Counted from the stretch's first letter, positions 33,812 through 43,927 are shown. The stretch is DNA of 64,000 nt from Streptomyces sp. DSM 15324 (GCF_001514285.1 NZ_KQ949033.1:186001-250000), one strand, 5' to 3'. The notes: generated by a model not told the origin, from the letters alone. Program-made: numbers and translations.

Positions 33812-34186
33812 TCAGGGCGGGTCGGTCTCGGTGACGACGAGAAGGAGCTCTATCTCGTCGTCCTGATCGAGGTCGGCGACGCCCAGGGCTAGCCAGCGGC
33901 CGTGGTCCGCGGTCTGCCACAGGTACACGTCGGCGACGCGCAGGCTGAGGCCGGCCCAGGGCTCGGGTATCTCCTCGGCCGCGGTCCGCAGCCGGACCGT
34001 CTGGAGGCCCAGGTGCTCCGGCTCGCCCCAGCTGCGCGTCAGTTCCCCGGCCAGGTCCTCCCTCTGCTCGTGGAACCGCACCGCCTCCGCGACCCGCACC
34101 GCGGCGTCCGCCGCCCTGAGACCATGGCTGGTCGCTAAGGCGGCGGTGCGGTCGCCGGGTCCGGCGAGCAACCTCTCGATGTCCAT
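33812..34186 (-). CDS. Hypothetical protein
   Basis: 124 residues from ATG 34186. Two parts can be seen: an N-terminal helical half (DIERLLAGPGDRTAALATSHGLRAADAAVRVAEAVRFHEQREDLAGELTRSWG) and a C-terminal beta half with alternating strands (LGLQTVRLRT, LSLRVADVYLWQTADHGRWLALGVADLDQDDEIELLLVV). No TM, signal or catalytic residue. It converges with the glycosylase after 26 bp. I do not recognise its family. Confidence 0.65.
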   Translation of the reverse strand: MDIERLLAGPGDRTAALATSHGLRAADAAVRVAEAVRFHEQREDLAGELTRSWGEPEHLGLQTVRLRTAAEEIPEPWAGLSLRVADVYLWQTADHGRWLALGVADLDQDDEIELLLVVTETDPP

Positions 34187-34243
34187 CGGTCCAGTAAAGC
34201 GGCGACCACTGACAATTGGTGGCCCGTCAGTCCCGCACTCCGC

Positions 34244-34975
34244 TCACGCGTCCCGGCGCCGCAGCCGCCAGGCACCCGCAAGGACCGCGGCCGCCGCCCA
34301 CAGCGCCGTCACCGCGAGCCCCTCTCCAGGCCCGAGGATGCCGTCCCAGCTGCTGTGGAGCGCCACCTGGCCGGCCCGGTCGGGCAGGAAGTCGGCGGCG
34401 TTGCCGGACAGGTCACCGACGACGAAGGACACGACGAGGAGGAACGGGACCAGGATGCCGAGCGCCCCCGTTCCGCTGCGCAGGACCGTCGTCAGTCCGG
34501 CGGCCAGCAGGGCCATCAGCATCAGGTAGAGAGCGCAGCCGGCCACCGCGCGCAGGCCCTCGGCCGCGCCCGGGGCGTCCGCCCGGTCGCCCCGCAGCGC
34601 GCCGCCCACCGCCAGGGTCGTCGCTCCCGTGAGCAGGCCGACGGCCAGGACCGGCAGCGCGACCGCCGTCAGTTTGGCGGCGAACCAGCGGCCCCGCCGC
34701 GGTACGGCGGCCAGCGACACCCGCAGCGCGCCGCCCTGGAACTCGGCGGACACGGCCGTCGCGGCGAAGGCGACCGCCGCGATCTGACCGAAGCTCACGC
34801 CGAAGAACGCGGAGAAGAGGGGATCGGAGGCCGAGCCCTCGGTGTCGGCGCCGGCGAGCGCCGAGAACACCACCGTGGCGAGCAGGACCGCGCACAGGGC
34901 ACCCGTCTGCGACCGCAACGTACGGATCTTGATCCACTCGGAGTGGAGTACGGGAGTGAAGTCCGACAGGGTCAT
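34244..34975 (-). CDS. ABC transporter permease (ABC-2 type)
   Basis: 243-residue integral membrane protein with about six TM helices (visible hydrophobic stretches near 28-45, 55-75, 100-125, 140-165, 170-190, 210-235) and an N-terminal cytoplasmic stretch VLHSEWIKIRTLRS typical of ABC-2 permeases. ATG 34975 lies two bases after the ATPase stop, so it is the second gene of a two-gene exporter operon. The frame stays open far upstream, but only as a shadow. Divergent from a two-component system that likely controls it. Confidence 0.88.
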   Translation of the reverse strand: MTLSDFTPVLHSEWIKIRTLRSQTGALCAVLLATVVFSALAGADTEGSASDPLFSAFFGVSFGQIAAVAFAATAVSAEFQGGALRVSLAAVPRRGRWFAAKLTAVALPVLAVGLLTGATTLAVGGALRGDRADAPGAAEGLRAVAGCALYLMLMALLAAGLTTVLRSGTGALGILVPFLLVVSFVVGDLSGNAADFLPDRAGQVALHSSWDGILGPGEGLAVTALWAAAAVLAGAWRLRRRDA

Positions 34976-34977
34976 GG

Positions 34978-35910
34978 TCAGGCCTCCTGGTGCCGACGGG
35001 GCAGGGCCGCGGCGAACTCCGCGTCGCCGGCGGTGAGGTCGAGGTAGGCCTGCTCCAGCGTGCCTTCCTCCGTGGTCAGTTCGAGCAGGGGGATCCCGGC
35101 CGCGGAGAGCAGCGGGCCGATGTCGTCCACCCGCGTGTGGGACACGGTCCAGTGGCCTTCCGGGTGCTGCACGGCCTCGTGGCCGTGCCGGGCCAGTGCG
35201 GTCCGCAGGGCGGTGGGGTCCGTCGTACGGATGCGGACGCGGGGGCGCACGCGTGCGTCGATGAATTCCCGCATCGGGGTGTCGGCCAGGAGTCGGCCCC
35301 GGCCGAGGACGACGAGGTGGTCGGCGAAGGACGCGGTCTCGTTCATCAGGTGGCTGGAGACCAGCACCGTGCGGCCCTCGGCGGCCAGGGCGCGCAGCAG
35401 TCCGCGGATCCAGACGATGCCCTCGGGGTCGAGGCCGTTGGACGGCTCGTCGAGCAGGACGACGTCGGGGTCGCCGAGCAGGGCGGCGGCGATGCCGAGG
35501 CGCTGGCGCATGCCCAGCGAGTACGTCCGCACCCGTCGGCGGGCGGCCGGGGCGAGGCCGGTCTCCGCCAGGACCTCGTCCACCCGGCGGGCGGGGACGC
35601 GGTTGCTCGCGGCGAGCGCGAGGAGGTGGTCGCGGCCGGTGCGGGAGCCGTGCGCCGCCTGGGCGTCGAGCAGGGCGCCGACCCGGCGCAAGGGGTCGGT
35701 GAGGGTGACGTAGGGGCGGCCGCCGACGGTGGCGGTCCCGGAGGTCGCCCGGTCGAGGCCGAGGACGAGGCGCAGCGTGGTGGACTTGCCGGCGCCGTTG
35801 GGGCCGAGGAAGCCCGTCACCCGGCCGGGCAGGACCCGGAAGGTGAGGCGGTCGACGGCGCGCCGCGTGCCGTACTCCTTGGTGAGGTCGTGGACGTCGA
35901 TGCTGGTCAT
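34978..35910 (-). CDS. ABC transporter ATP-binding protein (drug-resistance type)
   Basis: 310 residues from ATG 35910. Walker A GPNGAGKSTT (about 36-45), signature YSLGMRQRLGIAAALLG, Walker B VVLLDEPSNGLD and H-loop SSH are intact. The C-terminal 90 residues (IDARVRPRVRIRTTDPTALRTAL...) form the DUF4162-like region typical of CcmA/DrrA exporters. It pairs with the ABC-2 permease. Together they resemble DrrAB-type drug or lipid exporters. Confidence 0.92.
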   Translation of the reverse strand: MTSIDVHDLTKEYGTRRAVDRLTFRVLPGRVTGFLGPNGAGKSTTLRLVLGLDRATSGTATVGGRPYVTLTDPLRRVGALLDAQAAHGSRTGRDHLLALAASNRVPARRVDEVLAETGLAPAARRRVRTYSLGMRQRLGIAAALLGDPDVVLLDEPSNGLDPEGIVWIRGLLRALAAEGRTVLVSSHLMNETASFADHLVVLGRGRLLADTPMREFIDARVRPRVRIRTTDPTALRTALARHGHEAVQHPEGHWTVSHTRVDDIGPLLSAAGIPLLELTTEEGTLEQAYLDLTAGDAEFAAALPRRHQEA

Positions 35911-35940
35911 GACCACGACTCTGGCCGCCGGCCGGGGTGC

Positions 35941-35990
35941 CGGGCCTCCCCCGGGCGGGGAGAGCGTCTCCCCCGCCCGGGGGAGGCCCG
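35941..35990. promoter_or_regulatory. Exceptionally long hairpin in the divergent exporter/TCS promoter
   Basis: Bases 35941-35963 and 35967-35990 are reverse complements over 23 positions, with a single bulged C and a 3-base loop. It lies in the 109-bp gap between the ABC ATPase and the kinase gene. It could be the response-regulator operator or a transcript hairpin. Confidence 0.6.
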
Positions 35991-36019
35991 TTGTCAGTAG
36001 GGCCTGGCAGGCTGTGCGC

Positions 36020-37174
36020 ATGGGCCGCGCACTGCGCCCGCTGCTGCGGGGGACGACGTACACACGACTGCTGCACCTGTGGGTGCCGATGCTGGTCGTG
36101 AGCGTCTGGATGTTCATCGACCCGTCCCGGCCGTGGATGCCCGCGCTGCTCCTCGTCCCGGTCGGGCTGATCCCGGGGGTGCGCAGGGGCGAGGGCGTCC
36201 AGGCCAGGCTGCTGCTCCTGCCGGGCGAGGCCGGCTCCGGTCTCTCGGTGGCCCCGTCCGCGACCTGGCGCGACCGGCTGCGCACGGTGGTGTGGCTCGA
36301 AGTGCGCCTGCTGCTGGGCGCGGTGACGACGGCGGCGTGCGTCTGGCTGCCCGTCCTCTGCTACGAACTGATCCGCGCCGCCCTCGGACATCCGGGCGGC
36401 GACCTGCCGCTCGTGCGGGACGCGCCCGGCCACTGGGCCTGGTCGCTCCTCGCTCCCCTGCCCCTCGTCGTGCTGTACGGCGTGGTGGTCGGCCTCGGCC
36501 GGGTGGTCACCGCGGCCGGCCGGGCCCTGCTCGGCCCCTCCGCCACCGAGCGGCTCGCCGCCCTGGAGGAGCGGACCGAGCAGTTGCTGGAGCGCACCCG
36601 GATCGCACGGGAGCTGCACGACTCCATCGGGCACGCGCTGACGGTGGCGGTGGTGCAGGCGGGCGCTGCGCGGGCGGCCGACGACGCGGAGTTCACCCGC
36701 CGGGCGCTGGCGGCGATCGAGGACACGGGGCGATCGGCGCTGGCGGACCTGGAGCGGGTGCTCGGGGTGCTGCGCGAGGCCGGGCGTCCGGTGGGCGGCA
36801 GACCCACGCTCGCCGAGGCCGGCCGGCTCCTGGAGTCCGCGCGGGTGTCCGGGGCGACGGTCGACGCCGAGCTGAGCGGCCCGCTGGACACCGTGCCGGG
36901 GCCGGTGTCCCGGGAGGGCTACCGGATCCTCCAGGAGGCGCTGACCAATGTGCTGCGGCACGCGGGCGCCGTCCCGGTGCGGGTCCGGGTGGGCGTCGCG
37001 ACGGACACCCTGCGTCTTCAGGTGCGCAATCCGCTGCCGACCGGCATACCGGGCCCCGGGCGGGGCAGCGGGCTGCGCGGGATCCGTGAGCGGGCGGCCC
37101 TGCTCGGGGGCCACGCCTGGACCGGGCCGGACGGGGGCGACTGGGAGGTGCGTGCGGAGCTGCCGCTGCGCTGA
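36020..37174 (+). CDS. NarL-class sensor histidine kinase
   Basis: 384 residues from ATG 36020 (GTG 36014 also possible). Two TM pairs in the N-terminal half (about 15-50 and 95-165), a HisKA_3 domain with phospho-acceptor His200 (IARELHDSIGHALTVAV) and a HATPase_c domain (about 280-380; N box ILQEALTNVLRHA, G2 box GRGSGLRGIRERAALLGG). It precedes the response regulator gene by 14 bp. Divergent to an exporter, which such kinases often regulate in response to antibiotics or envelope stress. Confidence 0.92.
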   Translation: MGRALRPLLRGTTYTRLLHLWVPMLVVSVWMFIDPSRPWMPALLLVPVGLIPGVRRGEGVQARLLLLPGEAGSGLSVAPSATWRDRLRTVVWLEVRLLLGAVTTAACVWLPVLCYELIRAALGHPGGDLPLVRDAPGHWAWSLLAPLPLVVLYGVVVGLGRVVTAAGRALLGPSATERLAALEERTEQLLERTRIARELHDSIGHALTVAVVQAGAARAADDAEFTRRALAAIEDTGRSALADLERVLGVLREAGRPVGGRPTLAEAGRLLESARVSGATVDAELSGPLDTVPGPVSREGYRILQEALTNVLRHAGAVPVRVRVGVATDTLRLQVRNPLPTGIPGPGRGSGLRGIRERAALLGGHAWTGPDGGDWEVRAELPLR

Positions 37175-37188
37175 TCTACGCTGGCCGG

Positions 37189-37851
37189 ATGCCGGTGACC
37201 GTACTCCTCGTCGACGACGAACCCCTGGTCCGTGCCGGTCTGCGGGCCGTCCTGGAGGCGCAGGGCGACATCGAGGTCGTGGGCGAGGCGGCGGACGGGG
37301 CCGCGGTGATCCCGCTGGTGCGGCGGCTGCGGCCGGACGTGGTCGCCATGGACGTCCGGATGCCGCTGCTGGACGGCATCGAGGCCACCCGGGCGCTGCT
37401 GCGGACGGTGGACGGGCCGCCGAAGATCCTGGTCGTGACGACCTTCGAGAACGACGAGTACGTGTACGAGGCGCTGCGGGCGGGCGCGGCCGGGTTCCTG
37501 CTGAAGCGGGCCCGGCCCGCCGAGATCGTGCACGCCGTGCGGCTGGTCGCCGAGGGTGAGTCGCTGCTGTTCCCGGCGTCGGTGCGGCGGCTGGCCGCCG
37601 AGTACGGCGAGGCGGGCGGCGACCGCGCGGCCCGCGACACCCTGGAGCGGGCCCGGCTGACCGAGCGGGAGGCCGAGGTGCTGCGGCTGATGACGCGCGG
37701 CCTGTCGAACGCGGAGATCGCCGGGCAGCTGGTGGTGGGCACCGAGACGGTGAAGTCGCACGTGAGCGCGGTGCTGGCGAAGCTGGGGGTGCGGGACCGC
37801 GTCCAGGCGGTGATCACGGCGTACGAGTCGGGCTTCGTGACACCCGGTTGA
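37189..37851 (+). CDS. NarL/LuxR-type response regulator
   Basis: 220 residues: receiver domain with acidic pocket DD (9-10), phospho-acceptor Asp55 (VVAMDVRMPLLDGIEATRA) and Lys104-region KRARP, then a LuxR HTH (about 155-215: LTEREAEVLRLMTRGLSNAEIAGQLVVGTETVKSHV). It partners the upstream kinase. Likely target: the divergent exporter operon through the hairpin at 35941-35990 (inference). Confidence 0.94.
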   Translation: MPVTVLLVDDEPLVRAGLRAVLEAQGDIEVVGEAADGAAVIPLVRRLRPDVVAMDVRMPLLDGIEATRALLRTVDGPPKILVVTTFENDEYVYEALRAGAAGFLLKRARPAEIVHAVRLVAEGESLLFPASVRRLAAEYGEAGGDRAARDTLERARLTEREAEVLRLMTRGLSNAEIAGQLVVGTETVKSHVSAVLAKLGVRDRVQAVITAYESGFVTPG

Positions 37852-37949
37852 GACGGTGTGCGACGGCATCGGTACGGATTCCGCACTCGCCCGGCTCGTC
37901 CCCGCCGAGTACGATCCGCCCAACACGCGCACGAGCTGGAGGACGGACG

Positions 37950-39107
37950 GTGGGGCGGCTGACCGGCGGGGATCCCTCGCTGTTGCGCAGGATCAACTCC
38001 GCGGTGGTGCTGCACGCGCTGCGTGCCGCGGACTGCGCGACGCTCACGGAGATCACCCGGGTGACCGGGCTGTCCCGGCCGACCGTCGAGGGAGTCGTCG
38101 AGGATCTCATCGGGGCGGGACTCGTCGTGGAGACGGCGGCCGACGAGAGTGTCGCCCGGCGGCAGGGACGGCCGGCACGGCGGTTCCGCTTCCGCGCGGA
38201 GGCCGGGCATCTGCTGGGCCTGGAGATCGGCCCGCACCGGGTGGCGGCGCTGCTCGCCGACCTGGACGGACGGCTGCTGGGTTCGCAGGCCAAGGACGTC
38301 GACGAGGCGGCGTCCGCGGACGAGCGGCTGGAGCGGCTGCGGGCCGCGGTCGCCGAACTGCTGCGCCGGGCGGGTGTGCCACGGGACTCCCTGCGGGCGG
38401 TCGGGGTCGCCACCCCCGGGATCGTCGAGGCGGACGGGACGGTGCGGCTGGGTACGGCGCTGCCCGAGTGGACGGGACTGCGGCTGGGCGACCGGCTGAG
38501 CCGTTCCTTCAAGTGCCCGGTGCTGGTGGAGAACGACGCCAACGCGGCTGCCGTGGCCGAGCACTGGAAGGGGTCGGCCACCGAGTCCGACGACGTGGTG
38601 TTCGTGCTGGCCGGGCTGAGCCCGGGCGCCGGGTCGCTGATCGGCGGGCGGCTGCACCGGGGGTACGGCGGGGCGGCCGGGGAGATCGGGGCACTGCACC
38701 TGCTGGGGCGTGAGGTGACGCCGGAGACCCTGCTGTCCACGACGGGCGAGCCGCTGCACCCGCTGGACGAGCAGGCGGTGGCCAAGGTGTTCGCCCGGGC
38801 CCGTGAGGGCGAGGAGCAGGCGCGGGCGGCCGTGGACCGGTTCATCCAGCGGCTCGTCCACGACGTGGCGGCGCTGGTGCTCGCCCTCGATCCGGAGCTG
38901 GTCGTCGTCGGCGGCTGGGCGGCCGGGATCGACGGCGTACTGGAGCCGCTGCGGCGGGAGTTGGCGCGCTACTGCCTGCGGCCGCCCCGGGTGGCGCTGT
39001 CGATCCTGGGCGAGGCGGCGGTGGCGACGGGGGCGCTGCGGCTGGCGCTGGACCATGTCGAGGAGCAACTGTTCGCCGTGGAGGGGACGGTGACGGCCCG
39101 CAGGTGA
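37950..39107 (+). CDS. ROK-family transcriptional regulator/sugar-kinase-like protein
   Basis: 385 residues from GTG 37950 (GGAGG eight bases upstream). An N-terminal winged HTH (about 15-75: SAVVLHALRAADCATLTEITRVTGLSRPTVEGVVEDLIGAG) precedes a ROK domain (about 85-370) with LGLEIGPHRVAALLAD, ENDANAAAVAEHW and GGAAGEIGALHL. The ROK zinc motif CxCGxxGC is absent; the region reads GREVTPETLL. That makes kinase activity unlikely and a pure repressor likely. It converges with the GntR gene. Confidence 0.9.
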   Translation: MGRLTGGDPSLLRRINSAVVLHALRAADCATLTEITRVTGLSRPTVEGVVEDLIGAGLVVETAADESVARRQGRPARRFRFRAEAGHLLGLEIGPHRVAALLADLDGRLLGSQAKDVDEAASADERLERLRAAVAELLRRAGVPRDSLRAVGVATPGIVEADGTVRLGTALPEWTGLRLGDRLSRSFKCPVLVENDANAAAVAEHWKGSATESDDVVFVLAGLSPGAGSLIGGRLHRGYGGAAGEIGALHLLGREVTPETLLSTTGEPLHPLDEQAVAKVFARAREGEEQARAAVDRFIQRLVHDVAALVLALDPELVVVGGWAAGIDGVLEPLRRELARYCLRPPRVALSILGEAAVATGALRLALDHVEEQLFAVEGTVTARR

Positions 39108-39120
39108 GGGCGCCGGCTTC

Positions 39121-39240
39121 CGGGACGTGCCTGTCCGTGACGTATCTCTCCGTGACGTATCTGTCCCTGCCACACCCATCCGGGACGCACCCGCTCGTGA
39201 CGTACCCATCCGGGACGCACCCGTCCGGGACGTAGTCCCT
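39121..39240. repeat. Tandem array of eight 15-bp units
   Basis: Eight units in exact 15-bp register: CGGGACGTGCCTGTC, CGTGACGTATCTCTC, CGTGACGTATCTGTC, CCTGCCACACCCATC, CGGGACGCACCCGCT, CGTGACGTACCCATC, CGGGACGCACCCGTC, CGGGACGTAGTCCCT. A minisatellite in the intergenic gap after the ROK gene. It would encode pentapeptides (VRDVS-like) on the plus strand, but I see no gene around it. Confidence 0.9.
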
Positions 39241-39289
39241 GCGTGCCGGACCGCTGCCTCCGTGACGGGACGTCAGCCGGGGAACGCGA

Positions 39290-39317
39290 CGCGCCCCGGA
39301 GCGGGCTCCGGGGCGCG
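39290..39317. terminator. Terminator after the GntR gene
   Basis: A 13-bp stem (39290-39302 with 39305-39317) lies just past the GntR-family stop and serves the convergent ROK gene too. Confidence 0.7.
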
Positions 39318-39328
39318 GGGCGCGGGCG

Positions 39329-40096
39329 TCAGGAGGCCCGGCGCTCCGGTTGCGGGCCGTGGTGGATCTCCACGCCGCCCGAGGCGCCGAACGTCAGGCG
39401 ACACGTGTCAGCGCGATACGTGGCGACGGACAGGGCGGCGGTACGGCCTCCCGCGAAGAAGCGGGTGGTGACGACGAGGACGGGGGCGCCGGGCAGCCGG
39501 TCGAGCTCCTTGGCGTCGTCGGCGCGGGCCGAGCCCAGCTCCACGGAGCGGTCCTGGCCCTGGAGGTCCAGGTGCTGCAGTTCGCGCAGCACCGCCCGCG
39601 CGCGGGCCGCCTCGGACGGGGTGTCGATCGCGCTCAGGTCGGGCAGAGAGGCGGCCGGGACGTAGAGCAGTTCGGCGGCGACCGGCTGGCCCCGGGAGAC
39701 GCGCGAGCGGCGCACCACGTGCACGGCCTGGTCGCGCGGGGTCTCCAGGGTGGTGGCGACGGCGGCGGGCGGGACCGCGAGGGCGCAGTCGACGCAGCTC
39801 CAGGCTTCGTCCGCGCTGTCCGGCCAGCCCTGGCGCTCCGACCCGACGGCGACCCCCATCCGGGGCGGCGCGACGGTCGTGCCTACGCCGCGGCGGCGCT
39901 GGAGCCGGCCTTCGAGTTCGAGCTGCTCCAGGGCCTGGCGCAGCGTCGCACGGGCGACACCGAAGCGGGCGGCCAGTTCGCGCTCGTTCGGCAGGATCTC
40001 GCCGACGGAGAACTCGGAGTCGAGCGCCTCGCTGAGCACGGTCTTGAGCTGCCAGTACTTCGGCTCCGGCACCGATTCCAGTTGCGTGGTCCCCAC
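39329..40096 (-). CDS. GntR-family regulator (HutC/UTRA subfamily)
   Basis: 255 residues from GTG 40096, with GGAGGAC directly upstream. N-terminal winged HTH (about 8-75: YWQLKTVLSEALDSEFSVGEILPNERELAARFGVARATLRQALEQLELEG) and a UTRA ligand domain (about 85-245: VHVVRRSRVSRGQPVAAELLYVP, PVLVVTTRFFAGG). UTRA members sense sugars or metabolites; DasR belongs to the same group. The open frame continues 83 codons upstream but is unsupported. The TGGTCAAGACCA element 100 bp upstream fits this subfamily. Confidence 0.93.
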   Translation of the reverse strand: MGTTQLESVPEPKYWQLKTVLSEALDSEFSVGEILPNERELAARFGVARATLRQALEQLELEGRLQRRRGVGTTVAPPRMGVAVGSERQGWPDSADEAWSCVDCALAVPPAAVATTLETPRDQAVHVVRRSRVSRGQPVAAELLYVPAASLPDLSAIDTPSEAARARAVLRELQHLDLQGQDRSVELGSARADDAKELDRLPGAPVLVVTTRFFAGGRTAALSVATYRADTCRLTFGASGGVEIHHGPQPERRAS

Positions 40097-40196
40097 CCTG
40101 TCCTCCGCAATCGCCGTGGTCCGGCTGGCGTATTTCGCGCCCTTGTTTATTAAAGGTTGTTGTACTTCTCTGCGACCATAGGGCGGCCCCCATCCC

Positions 40197-40208
40197 TGGT
40201 CAAGACCA
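40197..40208. promoter_or_regulatory. dre-like operator (DasR/HutC-type)
   Basis: TGGTCAAGACCA is an interrupted palindrome one base from TGGTCTAGACCA, the core of the DasR responsive element. Over the 16-bp dre consensus 13 positions agree. It lies between the GntR gene and the reductase-like gene. Confidence 0.6.
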
Positions 40209-40281
40209 ATCCTGTGGGCGGAATCCGGGCTCCCGGCCCACAATGACCGAGTCGGCAATGATCGGGAAACGGGAGGTCTCC

Positions 40282-40929
40282 ATGCGGTACGGGGTGCTGG
40301 GCACGGGGCAGGTCGGTCGTACGCTCGGCGGGAAGCTGGTGGCACTGGGCCACGAGGTGACCCTGGGTTCGCGTACGCAGGACAACCCGGTCGGCCGGGA
40401 GTGGGCCGCGAGCACGGGCGCCGCCGCCGGCACGTTCGCCGAGGCCGCCGCGGGCGCCGACGTGGTCGTGAACGCGGTGGCGGGGCAGGTGGCGCTCGCC
40501 GCGCTGGAGGCGGCCGGGGCGGAGAACCTCGCGGGCAAGGTCGTCCTGGACGTCTCCAACCCGCTGTCGTTCGAGGGCGGCGAGGTGCGGTTGTCGCCGG
40601 TGGAGTCGGACAGCGTGGGCGAGCAGATCCAGCGGGCGTTCCCGGACGCGCGCGTGGTGAAGTCGCTGAACACGGTGAACTGCGAGGTGATGGTCGATCC
40701 CGGGCGGGTGCCGGGGCGGCATCAGATCTTTGTGTGCGGGGCGGACGCGGAGGCGAAGGCCCAGGTCACCCAGTTGCTCGGGGAGTTCGGGTGGCCGGCG
40801 GACCGGGTGCTCGACCTGGGCGGCATCCAGGCGGCGCGCAGTGTGGAGATGTGGCTGCCGCTGTGGCTGAACCTCATGCGGCACTTCGGGCACGCGGACT
40901 TCAATCTCGAACTGCACACCTCCCGTTGA
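40282..40929 (+). CDS. NAD(P)-binding, F420-reductase-like oxidoreductase
   Basis: 215 residues from ATG 40282, with GGGAGG seven bases upstream; upstream ATG/GTG codons lack this. Rossmann fold at the N-terminus (MRYGVLGTGQVGRTLGGKLVALGHEVTLGSRT, GxGxVG), DVVVNAVAG, LDVSNPL and VKSLNTVNCEVM follow as in NADPH-dependent F420 reductase-like (COG2085) proteins. The C-terminal DFNLELH is conserved in that family. Substrate is unknown. Divergent from the GntR gene and downstream of its dre-like box. Confidence 0.87.
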   Translation: MRYGVLGTGQVGRTLGGKLVALGHEVTLGSRTQDNPVGREWAASTGAAAGTFAEAAAGADVVVNAVAGQVALAALEAAGAENLAGKVVLDVSNPLSFEGGEVRLSPVESDSVGEQIQRAFPDARVVKSLNTVNCEVMVDPGRVPGRHQIFVCGADAEAKAQVTQLLGEFGWPADRVLDLGGIQAARSVEMWLPLWLNLMRHFGHADFNLELHTSR

Positions 40930-41024
40930 ACGGGTCACGGCACCCCTGAGACCTACCCGTCGGTAGCAATTGCTGACAAGCTGTCTATGACGTTCGCCGG
41001 TCCGTCCAGACGAGGAGCTCCCCC

Positions 41025-41855
41025 ATGCCCGCCACCGTCTCCTTCCCGGTCACCACGCCGGTCGGACCGCAGCCGGTCTCCATCTCCTACGAACGGACGG
41101 GCCGCGGCGAACCGCTGCTGCTGCTGCACGGGATCGGCCATCACCGGCAGGCCTGGGACCCGGTGGTGGACCTCCTGGCCACCGAGCGCGACGTCATCGC
41201 CGTCGACCTGCCGGGCTTCGGGGTCTCCCCCGCGCTGCCGGACGGGCTCGCCTACGACCTGCCGACCACGACCGCCGTGTTCGCCGCCTTCTGCGAGGCG
41301 CTGGAACTCGAACGGCCGCACGTCGCGGGCAACTCGCTCGGCGGCCTGCTCGCCCTGGAACTCGGCCGCGAGAAGCTCGTACGGTCCGTCACCGCGCTGT
41401 CCCCCGCCGGGTTCTGGTCTCAGGCCGAGCGGCGGTACGCGTTCGGCGTCCTGCTCACCATGCGGCACATCTCCCGTCGGCTGCCGCTGCCGCTGGTCGA
41501 GCGGCTCTCCCGTACGGCGGCCGGACGCACGGCGCTGACCAGCACCATCTACGCCCGTCCCGGTCGGCGTGCGCCCGAGGCCGTGGTGGCCGAGACGCTC
41601 GCGCTGGCCCAGGCCACCGGCTTCGACCAGACCCTGCGGGCGGGCACCACCGTGCAGTTCACCGACGACATCCCCGGTATCCCGGTCACCGTCGGCTGGG
41701 GCACCCGCGACTGGCTGCTCGTGCGGCGCCAGGGCGTCCGCGCGAAGCAGATCATCCCCGCCGCCCGCCTGGTCCGCCTGCCCGGCTGCGGCCACTGCCC
41801 GATGAACGACGACCCGGCCCTGGTGGCCCGGGTCATCCTGGACGCGAGCAGCTGA
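41025..41855 (+). CDS. Alpha/beta-fold hydrolase
   Basis: 276 residues: oxyanion loop LLLLHGIGHHRQAW (about 31-44), nucleophile Ser104 in AGNSLGG, and the C-terminal His in PGCGHCPMNDDP. This is the haloperoxidase/MhpC/esterase branch; the substrate is not evident. ATG 41025 follows GAGGAG. It stands alone, followed by a 466-bp gap full of short repeats. Confidence 0.87.
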   Translation: MPATVSFPVTTPVGPQPVSISYERTGRGEPLLLLHGIGHHRQAWDPVVDLLATERDVIAVDLPGFGVSPALPDGLAYDLPTTTAVFAAFCEALELERPHVAGNSLGGLLALELGREKLVRSVTALSPAGFWSQAERRYAFGVLLTMRHISRRLPLPLVERLSRTAAGRTALTSTIYARPGRRAPEAVVAETLALAQATGFDQTLRAGTTVQFTDDIPGIPVTVGWGTRDWLLVRRQGVRAKQIIPAARLVRLPGCGHCPMNDDPALVARVILDASS

Positions 41856-41881
41856 GCCGGGGCCGGCCCGGGGGAACGGCT

Positions 41882-41951
41882 CGGTCCAGGGCGGTCCATG
41901 GCGGTTCAGGGCGGGTCCAGGGCGGTCCATGGCGGTCCATGGCGGTCCAGG
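41882..41951. repeat. Seven tandem copies of a 10-bp unit
   Basis: About seven units of CGGTCCAGGG / CGGTCCATGG follow each other (one unit is 11 bp). Located just after the hydrolase gene, in noncoding DNA. Confidence 0.9.
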
Positions 41952-42070
41952 CCTGTGGACGGGCGCGGAGGCGGGCCGGGCACAGCAACGGACATCCGAC
42001 GAGCCGGGCCGGGCTCGTAGACGGGCGGCGGGGGTGCCGACCGGCCGGGAGCGGCGGGGAGGGTCACCCC

Positions 42071-42145
42071 GCGGGACGCGGAGGACCGCACGACCCGCGC
42101 GACGGAGGACCACCCCACCCACGTGACGGAGGACCACCCGACCTG
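42071..42145. repeat. Three degenerate ~25-bp repeats
   Basis: Three units each containing GACGGAGGACCACCC or a close variant (GACGCGGAGGACCGCAC) start at about 42075, 42101 and 42125. Nothing else is recognised in the 466-bp gap (41856-42321), except weak promoter possibilities near 42240-42310. Confidence 0.75.
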
Positions 42146-42321
42146 AGCCGCCCTCACGCCTCGCGCATCCCCGCCCCTCCTCACCCACCCGTGGGCGCGG
42201 CGGTGGCGTGACGCCCTTCCGTGTGCCGGGAGTTGTTCACTTGGGGTTTGCGTGTGCGCTGCGGTGTCCCAGTAGTTGTGGCGGTGCACACCGGCCGGAT
42301 CCCGTCCCTGGAGGCCCTCCC

Positions 42322-43908
<1,587 letters not shown>

Positions 43909-43927
43909 CGGCGGCGCAGTGGCCGTA

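Noticed and set aside
34244..37114. A very long open frame on the minus strand (about 956 codons)
   Set aside because: Only its last 243 codons are a real permease; the rest is a shadow of the histidine kinase, ATPase and other genes in high-G+C DNA.
39127..39471. ORF encoding VRDV-type pentapeptides on the plus strand
   Set aside because: The repetitive peptide only reflects the 15-bp DNA repeat; no start signal, and the rest overlaps the GntR gene antisense.
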